In this document: piece by piece, positions 26,671 to 37,036 of the stretch
Layout: every line of letters begins with the position of its first letter
Position numbering within the stretch: the stretch's first letter is position 1
DNA from: Kordiimonas marina
GTDB lineage: Bacteria > Pseudomonadota > Alphaproteobacteria > Sphingomonadales > Kordiimonadaceae
DNA: 64,000 nucleotides
Assembly (NCBI RefSeq): GCF_023006325.1
Contig: NZ_JAINDF010000002.1
Coordinates: forward strand, 124,001-188,000
Direction: 5' to 3'
Notes under the pieces: model-generated
Database searches by the model: none
Told to the model about the DNA's origin: nothing
The model's input: the letters and a program-made list of their open reading frames with translations, nothing else
Translations under genes and position numbers: made by a program

Positions 26671-26700
26671 GAGCCCGCCTGAGCGCGGGCTCTTGCTTTT
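26671..26700 (+). terminator. Terminator of the TonB-domain gene
   Basis: Perfect 8-bp stem GAGCCCGC/GCGGGCTC, loop CTGAGC, followed by TTGCTTTTTC. Confidence 0.85.
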
Positions 26701-27041
26701 TCAGGGGCCGAAAAGGCGTATGGTCCGCCGGGTGAAGGCTCTGGGGCGAGGGGGGCTTGTTCTTGTCGGCCGTGCGAAAACGCAAGCCAGGTCTTATGCC
26801 TCTCCCCTCCTCTTTAATCTCTCCTCCTTAAGGCGCCAGAGCGGTACGGTGTGGCTGGGGCCAACTTGGGGCCGCCGGTCCCCGTATGTCCGGCCTAGGG
26901 GCGTGTACGGCGAAGGGCGGTATCCGCGGCGTCCAGCAAGGCGTGCCATGCGCTAGAACCGTGCGGAATGCGGGCACAGGGCATGGTGGCGGTGAATATG
27001 CCGGAACAGGCCCTCATCTCCTGCAAGAGAGGCGCGGCCAT
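26701..27041. other. Gene-free stretch, no recognised content
   Basis: About 340 bp between two terminators. Open frames run through it on the plus strand but have no ribosome site, no coding bias and no recognisable protein sequence. No repeat or RNA gene was recognised. Confidence 0.5.
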
Positions 27042-27070
27042 AAAAAAAGCCCCGCCGGAGCGGGGCTTTT
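27042..27070 (-). terminator. Terminator of the 27096 chemoreceptor gene
   Basis: The minus strand reads stem GCCCCGC/GCGGGGC with a 4-nt loop followed by seven T, 26 bp after the stop codon. Confidence 0.9.
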
Positions 27071-27095
27071 GTTCTGGATGAAGGCGGATGCTCGC

Positions 27096-29384
27096 TTAGG
27101 TGCGGATCGTCTTCAGGAAGCTTTCGACCTGGCCGCGAAGCTCGTCCGACTGCTGGGTCAGCAGTTGAGCGGCGGACAGAACCTGCGTCGCGGCGGAGCC
27201 GGTCGAGGTTGCGCCCTGGTTCACGGCATGGATGTTCGAGGTCACTTCTTCCGTACCCGTGGACACTTCGGCCACGTTGCGGGCGATTTCCTGGGTCGAG
27301 GCATCCTGCTCTTCAACCGCCGAAGCAATCGATACCGACGTGGATTCGATCTCGCCGATGATCGACTTGATCTGGTCCATGGCACGGACGGCCAGGTTGG
27401 TGGCCTGCTGCATGCCGTCGACCTGTTCGCTGATTTCCTGGGTGGCCTTGGCGGTCTGGTTGGCGAGGCTCTTGACCTCGCTGGCGACCACGGCAAAGCC
27501 CTTGCCGGCATCACCCGCGCGCGCCGCCTCGATGGTGGCGTTGAGCGCGAGCAGGTTGGTCTGCTCGGCGATATCGTTGATCAGCTTGACCACGTCGCCG
27601 ATCTTCTGGGCGGCGTTCACCAGTTCAGCCACGTCATTGCTGGCGTTTTCGGTCCGGCTCACGGCGTCGCGGGCAGAAGCGGACGACTGGTTGGTCTGGC
27701 CGGTGATCTCACGGACGGAGGACGACAGCTCTTCGGCTGCCGATGCCACCATCTGGGCATTGGAGCTGGCCTGCTGGGCAGCGTTCGCCACGACTTCCGA
27801 TTTTTTCGACGTGTCGTCTGCGGTTTCGGCCATCGAGCGGGCAGCGTTTTCCATTTCGCCTGCCGAGCGGGACACGCCTTCCACAACAGCCATGACCGAT
27901 GCTTCGAACTGGTCGGCAAGGTCCAGCATCGCCTGACGGCGTTCCTCGCGGGCAGTTTCTTCCTGCTCCTGTTCGCGGATGCGGCGGGCTTCTTCTTCCT
28001 CGCGCTGCTTGCGCTCGGCTTCTTCCTGGCGGACGCGCTCGGTTTCTTCACGTTCGCGCTGTTCGGTCTCAAGCCGCTGGCGTTCGACAGCGTTTTCCTT
28101 GAACACCTGCACCGACCGGGCCATGTCGCCCATTTCGTCGTTGCGTTCGGCGTTCGGAACTTCGACTTCCAGGTTGCCCTGGGCCAGCACCATCATGGTG
28201 TTTGACAGAGCATTGACCGGGCGGACGACACGGAACAGGACCACGATACCCGCGGCACCGCCCATGGCGATCACGAACAGCAGCAGGAAGCCGGCCGTCC
28301 ACAGGCTGCCGGTTGCAGCGCTGACGGCGTTTTCATTGAGTTCCCTGGAAAGCTTGCCGGCATAGTCCGCCATCGCCATTACGGGGGCGGCGGATTTCTG
28401 GCTCAGCTGAACCCATTCCATCGGCGTCATGCCATAGTTGACAACATAGTTGCCGTTTTCATCGGCATCGGCTTCATCCGACAGGTCATAGAGGTTGAAG
28501 CGGGTGTTTTCGAAATCGGTGAAGAAGGTGTCCTTGATCGCCTTGATGCGTTTCTGCAGGGCATCTTCGGTGGTGTCCGGGCGGGCAATCGAAACCGAAT
28601 GGATGATCGCCATCGCCTGGTTCCAGGCAGCCTGGCCGACACCGCCATAGCGGGCGCCCTGTTCACGCTTGATCGCGGAAATCTGCTCGTGCGCAGCGAT
28701 GTTCTCACCCAGCGAGGCCGACTCGCGGGTGGCATATTCGATCATCAGCCACAGCTGGTGCTTGAGCATCATGACTTCGCTGATGCGGTCGTCGCCGAAA
28801 TCATAGTTCTGTTCGAGCGCGTCCCGGATCGATGCTGCGGTTTCGATCAGGTCGGTCATGTAAAGGGTGGCGCTGCGGCCGCGCATTTCTTTCTTGCCGG
28901 TGGAGGTCAGGTCGGCGTCAATTTTGCTCAGGTGGTCCTGATAGGCCTTATACTGGTCGGTGAGCTTCTTCTCGGTGGCCTGGAAGCGCTTGTTGACGGC
29001 CTTGTACATCTGCTCGTTGTAGGACTCGCCATCGAACGGCGGCAGCTTCTTGAGCCGCGCCTGGATGTTGTTATAGGCATCTGCCACAACACGCCGGTTG
29101 GTCTTGATCAGGTTCAGGAAGTCCGCGTCCGCGGCGCCCTTGAAGCCATAGGCCGTATAGGTCGCGGTCCGTTCGGCACCGAGCGCCATTTTCATCTGGA
29201 CGATGTCGTCGATCAGGACGTTGATGCTCATGGCATCCTCGGCACGCTCGCGCTTATCCCAAGCGTTCTTCATCTGGAGGCCTGCCAAGGCCATGACGAT
29301 CAGCATCAAGGTTGCTGTCACGGCAAAAAGCAGGTTTCGGATACTGAAAAGACGTCCTTTGGAGACGGTATCAAGCGCGGCCAT
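27096..29384 (-). CDS. Methyl-accepting chemotaxis protein (large periplasmic sensor)
   Basis: 762 aa. N-terminal membrane helix (about residues 16-38, [22 protein letters not shown]), then a periplasmic sensor of about 320 residues rich in helices (contains [20 protein letters not shown], reminiscent of nitrate-sensing NIT-like helical bundles, not firmly assigned), a second membrane helix ([24 protein letters not shown]), HAMP, and a very charged coiled coil ([19 protein letters not shown]). The C-terminal signalling tip is [40 protein letters not shown]. The ligand is unknown. Monocistronic. Confidence 0.9.
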   Translation of the reverse strand: MAALDTVSKGRLFSIRNLLFAVTATLMLIVMALAGLQMKNAWDKRERAEDAMSINVLIDDIVQMKMALGAERTATYTAYGFKGAADADFLNLIKTNRRVVADAYNNIQARLKKLPPFDGESYNEQMYKAVNKRFQATEKKLTDQYKAYQDHLSKIDADLTSTGKKEMRGRSATLYMTDLIETAASIRDALEQNYDFGDDRISEVMMLKHQLWLMIEYATRESASLGENIAAHEQISAIKREQGARYGGVGQAAWNQAMAIIHSVSIARPDTTEDALQKRIKAIKDTFFTDFENTRFNLYDLSDEADADENGNYVVNYGMTPMEWVQLSQKSAAPVMAMADYAGKLSRELNENAVSAATGSLWTAGFLLLFVIAMGGAAGIVVLFRVVRPVNALSNTMMVLAQGNLEVEVPNAERNDEMGDMARSVQVFKENAVERQRLETEQREREETERVRQEEAERKQREEEEARRIREQEQEETAREERRQAMLDLADQFEASVMAVVEGVSRSAGEMENAARSMAETADDTSKKSEVVANAAQQASSNAQMVASAAEELSSSVREITGQTNQSSASARDAVSRTENASNDVAELVNAAQKIGDVVKLINDIAEQTNLLALNATIEAARAGDAGKGFAVVASEVKSLANQTAKATQEISEQVDGMQQATNLAVRAMDQIKSIIGEIESTSVSIASAVEEQDASTQEIARNVAEVSTGTEEVTSNIHAVNQGATSTGSAATQVLSAAQLLTQQSDELRGQVESFLKTIRT

Positions 29385-29649
29385 ATGGAATGCCCCTTGT
29401 CATTCGACGAACAAAAACATTAGAGAACAGAGGTTATTTGACCCAATACATTGCACAAGGCAGTTAATGAATCATAAAGACAGGTGTCCCACTGCCTATT
29501 TCCCTGGAGTTCCCCTTTAGGTTGGCATGATAGTAACGCTTCATTTCTTGTTATCAACAGTCTCGTTGGATAAAAGCGCCATCAGCGCGAAAATTGAGGC
29601 CAGCCGGTCATTGATACCTTGTCGCAGTATGGAAAAGGACATCTGAGGA

Positions 29650-30828
29650 ATGGCTGAATGGGATGCGATCATCGTTGGCGCCGGGGCCGCAGGGCTGATG
29701 TGCGCCCAGGTCGCGGCCGGGCGGGGCCTCAGGGTTTTGGTGTTGGAGCGCAGCAAAAAGCCGGGGGCCAAAATCCTTATCTCCGGGGGCGGGCGCTGCA
29801 ATTTCACCAACATCGATGTGCGGCCGACATCTTACCTCAGCGAGAATCCCCACTTCGCCAAATCGGCGCTCAGCCGTTACACGGCGTGGGATTTCATGGA
29901 TCTTCTGGCGCGCCACGGAATCACCTGGCATGAAAAGACGCTGGGGCAGCTTTTCTCCGACCAGGGCGCGCGGGCGGTGCTCGATGCCCTGCTGGCGGAA
30001 TGCCGCACGGCAGGGGCCGAAATTCGCTGCGGCCAGGCGATTGAGACGGTCGGGTATGAGGATGGCCTTTACCGGCTCACCCTGGAGGACGGCGGCCATC
30101 TCACCGCGCCCAGGCTGGTGATCGCGTCGGGCGGTGTCTCCATCCCGAAAATGGGGGCGACAGGCTTCGCCTATGATATCGCCCGCCAGTTCGGGCTTGA
30201 GATCGTGCCGCCCACGCCGGCGCTTGTGCCTTTCACCTTCGCGGATGACGACCTCGCCTTCATGCAGCCGCTGGCGGGCGTTGCCGCCGACAGCATTGTC
30301 AGTGTCGGGAAAACCTCGTTCCGCGAAGCCTTGCTGTTCACCCACCGCGGGCTTTCAGGCCCGGCGATCTTGCAGGTGTCCTCCTATTGGCATCCGGGGG
30401 AGGCGGTGACGATCAACCTGCTGCCGGATGGGCCTGAGGTGCTGGGCTGGCTGAAGGCCGAGCGGCAGCACCGCGCCAAGGCGGCCCTCAAGACCGTGCT
30501 TGCCGAAAAGCTGCCGGCCCGGCTTGCCGACGCCATCGCTGCGTCCTGGCCGGGGACGATGGCGGGCCTGTCGAACAAGGACCTTCAACAGGTAGCCGAC
30601 AGGCTGGGCGCCTGGACGCTCACACCTTCGGGCACCGAAGGCTTCAAGAAAGCGGAGGTCACGCGCGGCGGCGTCTCCACCGACGACCTCAGCTCCAAAA
30701 CCCTGGAAGCCAAGGCCATGCCCGGCCTCTATTTCATCGGCGAATGCGTCGATGTCACCGGCTGGCTCGGCGGCTATAATTTCCAGTGGGCCTGGGCCAG
30801 CGGCTGGGCCGCCGGTCAGGCGCTGTAA
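29650..30828 (+). CDS. HI0933/BaiN-type flavoprotein
   Basis: 392 aa. The N-terminal Rossmann motif AIIVGAGAAGLMCAQVAAGRG binds FAD, followed by GAKILISGGGRCNFTN, the signature of the HI0933 family, and at the C-terminus GECVDVTGWLGGYNFQWAWASGWAAG. Family members include the bile-acid enzyme BaiN and proteins of unknown function; the substrate here is unknown. The ATG is preceded by GAGGA at close distance. No operon partner. Confidence 0.9.
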   Translation: MAEWDAIIVGAGAAGLMCAQVAAGRGLRVLVLERSKKPGAKILISGGGRCNFTNIDVRPTSYLSENPHFAKSALSRYTAWDFMDLLARHGITWHEKTLGQLFSDQGARAVLDALLAECRTAGAEIRCGQAIETVGYEDGLYRLTLEDGGHLTAPRLVIASGGVSIPKMGATGFAYDIARQFGLEIVPPTPALVPFTFADDDLAFMQPLAGVAADSIVSVGKTSFREALLFTHRGLSGPAILQVSSYWHPGEAVTINLLPDGPEVLGWLKAERQHRAKAALKTVLAEKLPARLADAIAASWPGTMAGLSNKDLQQVADRLGAWTLTPSGTEGFKKAEVTRGGVSTDDLSSKTLEAKAMPGLYFIGECVDVTGWLGGYNFQWAWASGWAAGQAL

Positions 30829-31113
30829 GTAACTAAAATATATATGTGACGGTACAGCATATATTGTGAATATTCCCCCTTTTAGTCACCCTAAAAGAGT
30901 CCTGGAAGCGAAAGTCGGAGAGCTTCGCTGTACATCAAAAATCGCTGAGGGCCTTTTGGCGCTGAAAGCCGGCTACCCTGATTTTTCGGCCGATGTCGAC
31001 GATGCTGACTATTGCAAGGACCTGGAATTCGCCAGTCCCAACCAACTGGCGAAGATCATTTCCGGGGAAATCAACGCCACACTCTACCCTGCCGAAAGCT
31101 TCCGCCGACAGCC
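30829..31113. other. 285-bp stretch between convergent genes
   Basis: It contains a short palindromic AT-rich sequence near 30838-30866 (ATATATGTGACGG and CAGCATATATTG) that may end transcription of the flavoprotein gene. A plus-strand open frame from GTG 30866 looks protein-like at first but runs into the antisense of the chemoreceptor; see rejected items. Confidence 0.4.
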
Positions 31114-33342
31114 CTATCCAACTGCGGCCATAACCTTGCGGATATTTGCAAAGAAGCTGTCGGTCGCCGCCTTTACCCGGTTGGATACGCTGGAGACCTC
31201 CTGCGCGGCGCTCAGCACTTGTGTCGCGGCCGCCTGTGTTTCGGTCGCGCCGGTTGCGACATGGGCTATATTCTCGTTTACCTCGCGTGTGCCTTTGGCG
31301 GCCTCCTGAATGTTGCGGGCGATTTCGCCTGTAGCCGCCTGCTGCTGTTCGACCGCAGCGGCAACAGCGTTCGCCAGTTCAGCCGTTTCACGTACGGCAG
31401 CCCGAATTTCACTCATCGAACTTGTCGCAATACCGGTCTTTTCTTGCACGGCAAGAATTTGGCGTTCGATCTGCTCGGTCGCCTGTGCCGTTTGGCTGGC
31501 CAGGTTTTTCACCTCGCTGGCAACAACAGCAAAGCCCTTTCCGGCCTCGCCTGCACGGGCCGCCTCAATTGTGGCGTTGAGTGCAAGCAGGTTGGTCTGT
31601 TCGGCGATGTCGTTGATCAGGTGCACGACCTCTGATATCGCCTGAGATGCAGCAACAAGTTCCTCCATCACGGTCGCCGCATGTTCGGTCTTGTCAGCTG
31701 CCTGATTGTTGGCCTGATACGAGCGTTCGATTTGTTGACCGATTTCCGAGATCGAGGCTGTCAGCTCTTCCGTCGCGCTCGCCACGGTTTGGACATTTAC
31801 AGTCGCTTCCTCGGCTGCCGCGGCAACGGTGTTGGATTGGGAGCTTGTCTGGCCTGCCGTGCTGCTCATGGACCGGGCTGTGCTTTCCAGTTCTGCGCCC
31901 GCAGAGGTTACCATCTGTAGTAGCTCGGACGTTTGCGTATCGAACTCGCGTGTCAGGTCTGCCATGTTGCGGGCAAGGGCTTCCTTGCGTTCGGCTTCCT
32001 CTCTTTCTCGACGCGCTTCTTCTTCACGCCGCGTCCGCTCAGCATCCATCTGGTCTTTCTCCAGCTTGCGGCGGTGTTCCTCATCGGCCTTAGCTTGGGC
32101 CTCAAGGCGTAATCGTTCTATGGCGTTTGCCTTGAACTTCTGTATGGCCTGCGCCATGGCGCCTAACTCGTCGCCCCGGCCAAGGTTGGGGATGTCGACA
32201 TCATTATTCCCGTCGGCCAGAACGCCCATTATTCCTGTCATATTGACGAGCGGTTTTATTACAGACCTGTTGAGGAGGAAAAGAACCACGATAGAGATTA
32301 CCATGCCGACGGAAAGCAGCAGCCAGTTCAGGGTAACAAGGCTGTTCACCTGATCGACCGCCTGTTTCGAATCCTGATCCAGAAGTTTCTTCTGATTGGC
32401 AGTCATGCCACCTGTGCGGTTACCTGTATCGTCTTGGATGCCCGCCAGGATATCCAGGATCGCGTTCGCTCGGGGGGCGGCTTCGGTTACCAGCATAAAG
32501 TTCGCCATGTTCCATTTATTCGAGGAACGAATTTCAAACATGCGCTGCGGAATTGGGGCGAACTGGTTCCGGGCTGCGGACAAGGCCTTGAAGGCCGTCC
32601 GCTGAGACTTCGTCATCAGGCGCACATTCTTGCTGAGGTCCGCGAAGCGCTTCTCGTTCTTGGCCCAGGTGCCATTGAAATTGTCTCTGAAGCGGGTATC
32701 GCCTGACAGCAGATATGCTCGAATGTTCGCCAAGCTCATCGCCATGGAGCCTCGCACGTCCGCCATGATACCCAAAAGGTTCTTGCGGTCCTTGTTCGCA
32801 GCAAGCGTGATTTCTTCGTCGATAAGCGCTGTGATCTGCTTGATGATTTCGCCTGCGAGCGGGGCGGCTTCGTTCAGCAGAATTTCACTTGCAGGCAATT
32901 CCGCAGGGCTGTGGGCTATGACTTCCACTTTTGCCTGGGCGTCGCGGAATTCTGCCAGAGTGGTTTTGACCTTGGCGAAGTCCTTCACGTTCTCCTGGTT
33001 TGTCCAGGAATTGGATAAACCTTCCATGGCCGTAACGGTTCGGTCGATGTCTTTCCAGACTGCGGCGCGTTCTGCCTTGAAGGACGGATTGCCTGTCAGC
33101 ATCCAGCCCCTCAGTGCGGCAAGAGATGCATATATGTCGGAAACCAAAGTCGCACTGGCATTGGCTGTAGGAACCCTCAAGGTTACGGTTCGCTGTGAAA
33201 TATCGCCGATATTTGAGCTTTTGCTAACACTTAGCAGAACCGCGACGATGAAGATTGCCATCAAGCCTGAGAATGCTGCAATCAGGCGCGTCCGTATGCT
33301 GGTGTTTCCAGAAAGGAGGGAACTCAGAGATTTTTGTGTCAT
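31114..33342 (-). CDS. Methyl-accepting chemotaxis protein with large periplasmic helical sensor
   Basis: 742 aa. First membrane helix about residues 20-42 ([20 protein letters not shown]), a periplasmic helical-bundle sensor of about 310 residues (HBM/4HB-like, with [24 protein letters not shown] and a second similar block [20 protein letters not shown]), second membrane helix ([19 protein letters not shown]), HAMP, charged coiled coil and signalling tip [40 protein letters not shown]. The two similar blocks point to a bimodular helical sensor, a class known to bind TCA intermediates or acetate. The ligand is inferred only. Confidence 0.9.
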   Translation of the reverse strand: MTQKSLSSLLSGNTSIRTRLIAAFSGLMAIFIVAVLLSVSKSSNIGDISQRTVTLRVPTANASATLVSDIYASLAALRGWMLTGNPSFKAERAAVWKDIDRTVTAMEGLSNSWTNQENVKDFAKVKTTLAEFRDAQAKVEVIAHSPAELPASEILLNEAAPLAGEIIKQITALIDEEITLAANKDRKNLLGIMADVRGSMAMSLANIRAYLLSGDTRFRDNFNGTWAKNEKRFADLSKNVRLMTKSQRTAFKALSAARNQFAPIPQRMFEIRSSNKWNMANFMLVTEAAPRANAILDILAGIQDDTGNRTGGMTANQKKLLDQDSKQAVDQVNSLVTLNWLLLSVGMVISIVVLFLLNRSVIKPLVNMTGIMGVLADGNNDVDIPNLGRGDELGAMAQAIQKFKANAIERLRLEAQAKADEEHRRKLEKDQMDAERTRREEEARREREEAERKEALARNMADLTREFDTQTSELLQMVTSAGAELESTARSMSSTAGQTSSQSNTVAAAAEEATVNVQTVASATEELTASISEIGQQIERSYQANNQAADKTEHAATVMEELVAASQAISEVVHLINDIAEQTNLLALNATIEAARAGEAGKGFAVVASEVKNLASQTAQATEQIERQILAVQEKTGIATSSMSEIRAAVRETAELANAVAAAVEQQQAATGEIARNIQEAAKGTREVNENIAHVATGATETQAAATQVLSAAQEVSSVSNRVKAATDSFFANIRKVMAAVG

Positions 33343-33986
33343 ATTCTACCCTGTGGCGTACGAACGCCCCTTTTTTGTATTGTAATCACGCAGCGCCGGC
33401 CAGAAGACATTCCTCGAACCACAGGCCCCGATCTGTGTTGGAAATTTTTCGAAATTTCCCAACGCAATTGGGTTCCAATAGTGAGAAGGCTGACAGTGAA
33501 AACCTAATTTTCTATAAAAATCCCATCACTTAAAATAGTGGGGAAACCGAGACATCATATTTTGGAAAACTACGTACAACCTGAAGCGCCTACGCTGCAG
33601 AGAAAATAGGGGAACCATGCCCCTTATTATCTGGCAAAGACCAAGGATTTTCATCGTATTTTTATGTGTCGTTTAGTCTGGCCGATTGAATCTAATTCAC
33701 ATCAGATAGTTGTAAGGGCTTGCTCCATCATACCGTGAAGTTTCCGTACGCTGGCTCACGTGCCAAGCCAGATAAGATGCGTTTTGGATTGCTCAGGCGC
33801 AGCAAGTTGAAGATCTATCGCAGCCTGGGTATGAAAGTGGATGGTGAAAGTGGGGCACCAAATTTATGGCCACCTCCAGAGTACCTGTATTTCATGATTC
33901 TGAGGATATGCTCCCGGGCTATCTTATGCTGTTTCCTCACAGGTTCAGTGTCGGGGGGGACACGGTATAAATCTATAGATGTATAA
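33343..33986. other. 644-bp gene-free stretch bordering the nitrate island
   Basis: AT-richer than its surroundings. It holds a hairpin at 33437-33463 (AAATTT arms around TTCG, continued by GTTGG/CCAAC with one bulge) without a T tail. Open frames on both strands between 33720 and 34084 overlap and look non-coding. It lies between the chemoreceptor promoter and the broken nsrR, a plausible recombination boundary. Confidence 0.5.
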
Positions 33987-34250
33987 TTAAAGAAATTCCC
34001 GCAATCTGGTGCTCTGCTCCAAGGGGACCAGATCGGCAAGGCTGTATCGGTCAAGCGTGTCAAAGAAGCTGCCGAGCGCCTCATTCAGGACGCCCTTAAG
34101 CCGGCAGGCTGGGGTGATGACGCACCTGTTGCCAGCACCGAAGCATTCGACGAGCGGGGTTCCCTGCTCGATCTCCCGCACCAGCTTGCCGATATTGATA
34201 TTTTCCGGGCGGTCCGCGAGCGCGAGGCCGCTCCTGTTTGTGGGGCTGGG
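33987..34250 (-). pseudogene. nsrR: Truncated NsrR/Rrf2-family regulator (C-terminal part only)
   Basis: In frame on the minus strand, SGLALADRPENINIGKLVRE, then ECFGAGNRCVITPACRLKGV and SFFDTLDRYSLADLV match the second half of NsrR, including the three Cys (C-x6-C-x5-C) that hold the nitric-oxide-sensing [2Fe-2S] cluster. Reading upstream, the frame meets TGA at 34251-34253, and the N-terminal winged helix (about 55 residues) is absent; the end of moeA lies there instead. A GTG at 34181 could start a 64-aa peptide, but it would lack the DNA-binding domain. The family normally represses NO-detoxification and denitrification genes. Confidence 0.8.
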
Positions 34251-34282
34251 TCAGGCCTTGTTCAAGAGCACGACCTTGCTGG

Positions 34283-35542
34283 TTAAAGAACGCCCGGCCG
34301 TATGGGCAGCCAGTCCACCAGCGTTCCGGCGGGCAAACAATCCGTTCCTTCGGGCAAGATGAGCCAGGCGTTACTGGCGGCAAACGGCCGTGTCTGGAAG
34401 GACTGCTGGCATGTATCCGGCGTGGCGGACACCATGCCATCGTCATCGACGCTTACAGTCCCCATCAGGAAGGCTGTCTTATCGGCAGGGCCTTTGCAAT
34501 CGGCGGCCAGCCGCGCCTTCCGGGGAGCTTCCGGCGTATCGCCGGTGAGCGCGCGCACGAAAGGATAGACAAAGACGCGGAGCGCGAGCGCGGTCGAAAT
34601 GGGGTTGCCGGGGAGGCCGAAAAAATAGCGGCCATCGGGCAGGACCGCGAACAGCACCGGTTTGGCGGGCTTGATCCGCGCTTTATGGAAGATGATGTCG
34701 GCGCCCATGTCTTCCAGCACGGGCCGGACGAAATCATACTGACCAGCGGAAATGCCCCCGGTGGAGAGAATAATATCCGGACCCTGGTCGAGCGCCTTTT
34801 CAAGGGCTGCCGCAAAATCTTGCGGCGTATCTCGGACAGTCATTGCGCCTTTGATTTCCATCCCGAGCTCGGGCAGGTGCCGTTCGCCATAATGCCGCGT
34901 GGCGTTGTAGATATGGCCGGGTAAAAGGGGCGTGTCGAAATCGTCGGTAATTTCCTGGCCGGTCGAAATCCAGAAGGCCGAGGGCGCCTGATAGACCGGC
35001 ACCCGGCCCAACCCGACCGCGCTCAGGAGCGGGATATGCGCGCTGGTCAAGCGGGTTCCTGCGGCCAGCAAGGGCTTTCCGGCCTCAATATCCTGACCGA
35101 CGCGGCGGACATGCTGGAAGGCGGGATAAGGCGCCGTGAAGGTTAGCTCTTCATGATTCCAGCTGGCGGCTTCGACCGGCAGGACCGTGTCGGCGCCTTC
35201 GGGCAAGGGCGCGCCGGTCATGATCTTGACGGCGGTACCGGGATGAAGGTGTGACAGCTCGGCACTGTCACCGGCGATACTGGCGCCCGCAACGCGCAAC
35301 ACAATGGGGGATTCTGCTGTCGCACCCGCAACATTTTCGGCGCTGAAGGCGAAACCGTCCATGGCCGAATTGTCGAAGCTCGGAACCGAGATGGGTGCGG
35401 CAAGGAACCGGGCCAGCACCTTGCCGACGGCATCAGCGGGGGACAGATTCACGAATGGAAGGGGCCGCGCCTCGCCGAGCAGGATATCGAGGGCGTGATC
35501 ATAGCCGATCATGCTTCTGTTTACATGGCAGCAGTCAGGCAT
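34283..35542 (-). CDS. moeA: Molybdopterin molybdenumtransferase
   Basis: 419 aa from the ATG at 35542, chosen for GGGGAG 7 bp upstream and overlap with the stop of the preceding gene. Domain signatures: PSFDNSAMDGFAF (N-terminal), IMTGAPLPEGADTVLPVE, the MoaB/MPT-binding STGGISAGQYDFV, and FGLPGNPISTALAL. It inserts molybdate into adenylylated molybdopterin to make the Mo cofactor needed by NarG. Last intact gene of the moa/moe run driven from the FNR box at 37037. Confidence 0.95.
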   Translation of the reverse strand: MPDCCHVNRSMIGYDHALDILLGEARPLPFVNLSPADAVGKVLARFLAAPISVPSFDNSAMDGFAFSAENVAGATAESPIVLRVAGASIAGDSAELSHLHPGTAVKIMTGAPLPEGADTVLPVEAASWNHEELTFTAPYPAFQHVRRVGQDIEAGKPLLAAGTRLTSAHIPLLSAVGLGRVPVYQAPSAFWISTGQEITDDFDTPLLPGHIYNATRHYGERHLPELGMEIKGAMTVRDTPQDFAAALEKALDQGPDIILSTGGISAGQYDFVRPVLEDMGADIIFHKARIKPAKPVLFAVLPDGRYFFGLPGNPISTALALRVFVYPFVRALTGDTPEAPRKARLAADCKGPADKTAFLMGTVSVDDDGMVSATPDTCQQSFQTRPFAASNAWLILPEGTDCLPAGTLVDWLPIRPGVL

Positions 35543-35870
35543 CGTAAATCTCCCCATCCGTGGCGGAGCGGGGTTTTCGGTCCCGCCGGATATCGACCTG
35601 AAAGGCCACTTCCAGGTCTCCGATCGTTGTCTGAAGGCCTTCGCGCGTGGTGCGTTCGATAAGCTCCGACGCGATCATGTGACGGGGGACCGTGAGATTG
35701 AGGCCGTCGAGCTGCATCTCGGCTTCCGCTGTGGCGGCGACGGTCCAGCGCAGCGATGTCATGCCCGGCGGTGTGAATTCGGCCGCGAGCTCTCGCCCCA
35801 TGACCAGGGCGGTGGCCTCGGCGCGGGCAAGCTTGAACAGGATTCTCTTTTCTTCAAGGCGCAGTTTCAC
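35535..35870 (-). CDS. Unknown small protein between moaA and moeA
   Basis: 111 aa from the GTG at 35870, chosen because GGAGGA lies 8 bp upstream; earlier in-frame Met codons belong to antisense of moaA. It begins KLRLEEKRILFKLARAEATAL and is mostly beta with a hydrophobic centre (GLNLTVPRHMIASELIERTTREGLQTTIGDLEVAFQVDI). No signal peptide, membrane segment or metal motif. Operon position (15 bp after moaA, overlapping moeA by 8 bp) points to Mo-cofactor assembly or nitrate-reductase maturation. No family could be named with confidence. Confidence 0.7.
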   Translation of the reverse strand: MKLRLEEKRILFKLARAEATALVMGRELAAEFTPPGMTSLRWTVAATAEAEMQLDGLNLTVPRHMIASELIERTTREGLQTTIGDLEVAFQVDIRRDRKPRSATDGEIYDA

Positions 35871-35884
35871 CGGATTTTCCTCCT

Positions 35885-36862
35885 CTAGCCGCCGATGGCG
35901 GAAAGGTTGCGGGTCATGCCGGTCACACCGTCGGCGAGCCTGTGACCCGCTGTCTTGCGGCGGACGGCTGCGATAAGGCGGTCCCGGAACTCGGTCATCT
36001 GGTCGTCGGACTGAAGCCACTGGCGCATGGGAATGCCGAAATCACCGAACAGACACAGATGCAGTTTGCCGAGGCTTGAAAAACGAAGGCGGTTGCAACT
36101 GGCGCAGAAATCCTTGGAATAAGGCGCGATCAGACCCACGCTGCCTTTGAAATCCGGATGGACGAAATCATTAGCCGGGCCGGCATCCGCAGCCTTCAGC
36201 TTCGGCGTCCAGCCCCCGGCCGCGAGTTTTCCGGTGATAACATCGGCGTCAATATGATGGTCGCGGAAGAAAGCGGCATGGTCGCCGGTTTCCATGAGCT
36301 CAATGAAGCGCACATCAAGCGGCCTGTCCTTGGCGAGCGCAAGAAAGCCATCGATCTCATGGTCATTGACCCCCTTCATCAGGACGGCGTTCAGCTTGAC
36401 GGTTTCGAAACCGGCCTCAAAGGCAGCGTCGATACCGCGCATCACTTCGAGGCAGCGGTCATGCCCGGTGATGGCATGGAAGGTTGCGGGGTCGAGGCTG
36501 TCGAGGCTGACATTAAGGGCCCTGATACCGGCAGTCGCCCAGGTTTGTGCGCGCTTTTCCAGCCGGTAGCCATTGGTGGTGAGCGCCAGCTTCTGGATGC
36601 CGGGCACGGCGGCAATGGTTTCGGCGATGGCGTCGAAATCCGGCCGGATCGTTGGCTCGCCACCGGTGAGACGGATTTTCGTAAGCCCGAGCGACGCAAA
36701 CACTGTCGCCGCGCGCCGAAGCTCATCCAGCGTCAGTGGTCCCGGCCCCGCGCATTTTTTAAACCCGTCCGGCAGGCAGTAGCTGCAGCGGAAATTGCAG
36801 GCCTCGGTGAGCGAGAGCCTGAGATAGCGAAATGTCCGGCCGAAGCCATCCTCAAGCTGCAC
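35885..36862 (-). CDS. moaA: GTP 3',8-cyclase (radical SAM)
   Basis: 325 aa from the GTG at 36862, selected by AAGGAG 7 bp upstream; the TTG at 36880 overlaps that site. The radical-SAM cluster is CNFRCSYC (C-x3-C-x2-C). The second [4Fe-4S] site is in FCASCNRLRFSSLGKLHLCLF. The protein ends in the family style, GG (SAIGG). First step of molybdopterin synthesis, using GTP. MoaC, MoaB, MoaD and MoaE are not in the window. First gene of the moaA-unknown-moeA operon. Confidence 0.95.
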   Translation of the reverse strand: MQLEDGFGRTFRYLRLSLTEACNFRCSYCLPDGFKKCAGPGPLTLDELRRAATVFASLGLTKIRLTGGEPTIRPDFDAIAETIAAVPGIQKLALTTNGYRLEKRAQTWATAGIRALNVSLDSLDPATFHAITGHDRCLEVMRGIDAAFEAGFETVKLNAVLMKGVNDHEIDGFLALAKDRPLDVRFIELMETGDHAAFFRDHHIDADVITGKLAAGGWTPKLKAADAGPANDFVHPDFKGSVGLIAPYSKDFCASCNRLRFSSLGKLHLCLFGDFGIPMRQWLQSDDQMTEFRDRLIAAVRRKTAGHRLADGVTGMTRNLSAIGG

Positions 36863-37036
36863 AAGCGGTCTCCTTTCCAAATACGAGAGGCCGGTCCGTT
36901 TCCGGTTCCGACCCGGCAGCCGTTCGGCTGCGGCCTGACCGCCCTATCCTTTGTTCCCTTGCGGGGGACGTAGGCGGCCAGGCTTCGGAGCTCAGCAGTC
37001 TGAGAGAATCAGTAACCCGGCGGAGAAGGGACCAGC

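Noticed and set aside
30866-31309. Plus-strand frame from GTG 30866 with a protein-like first 80 residues
   Set aside because: More than half runs antisense through the chemoreceptor gene, there is no ribosome site, and the latter part has the composition of an antisense shadow. At most the first 240 bp could be a decayed gene.
33720-34084. Overlapping frames on both strands before the nsrR remnant
   Set aside because: No ribosome sites, no recognisable sequence, and the minus-strand frame overlaps the nsrR remnant in another frame.
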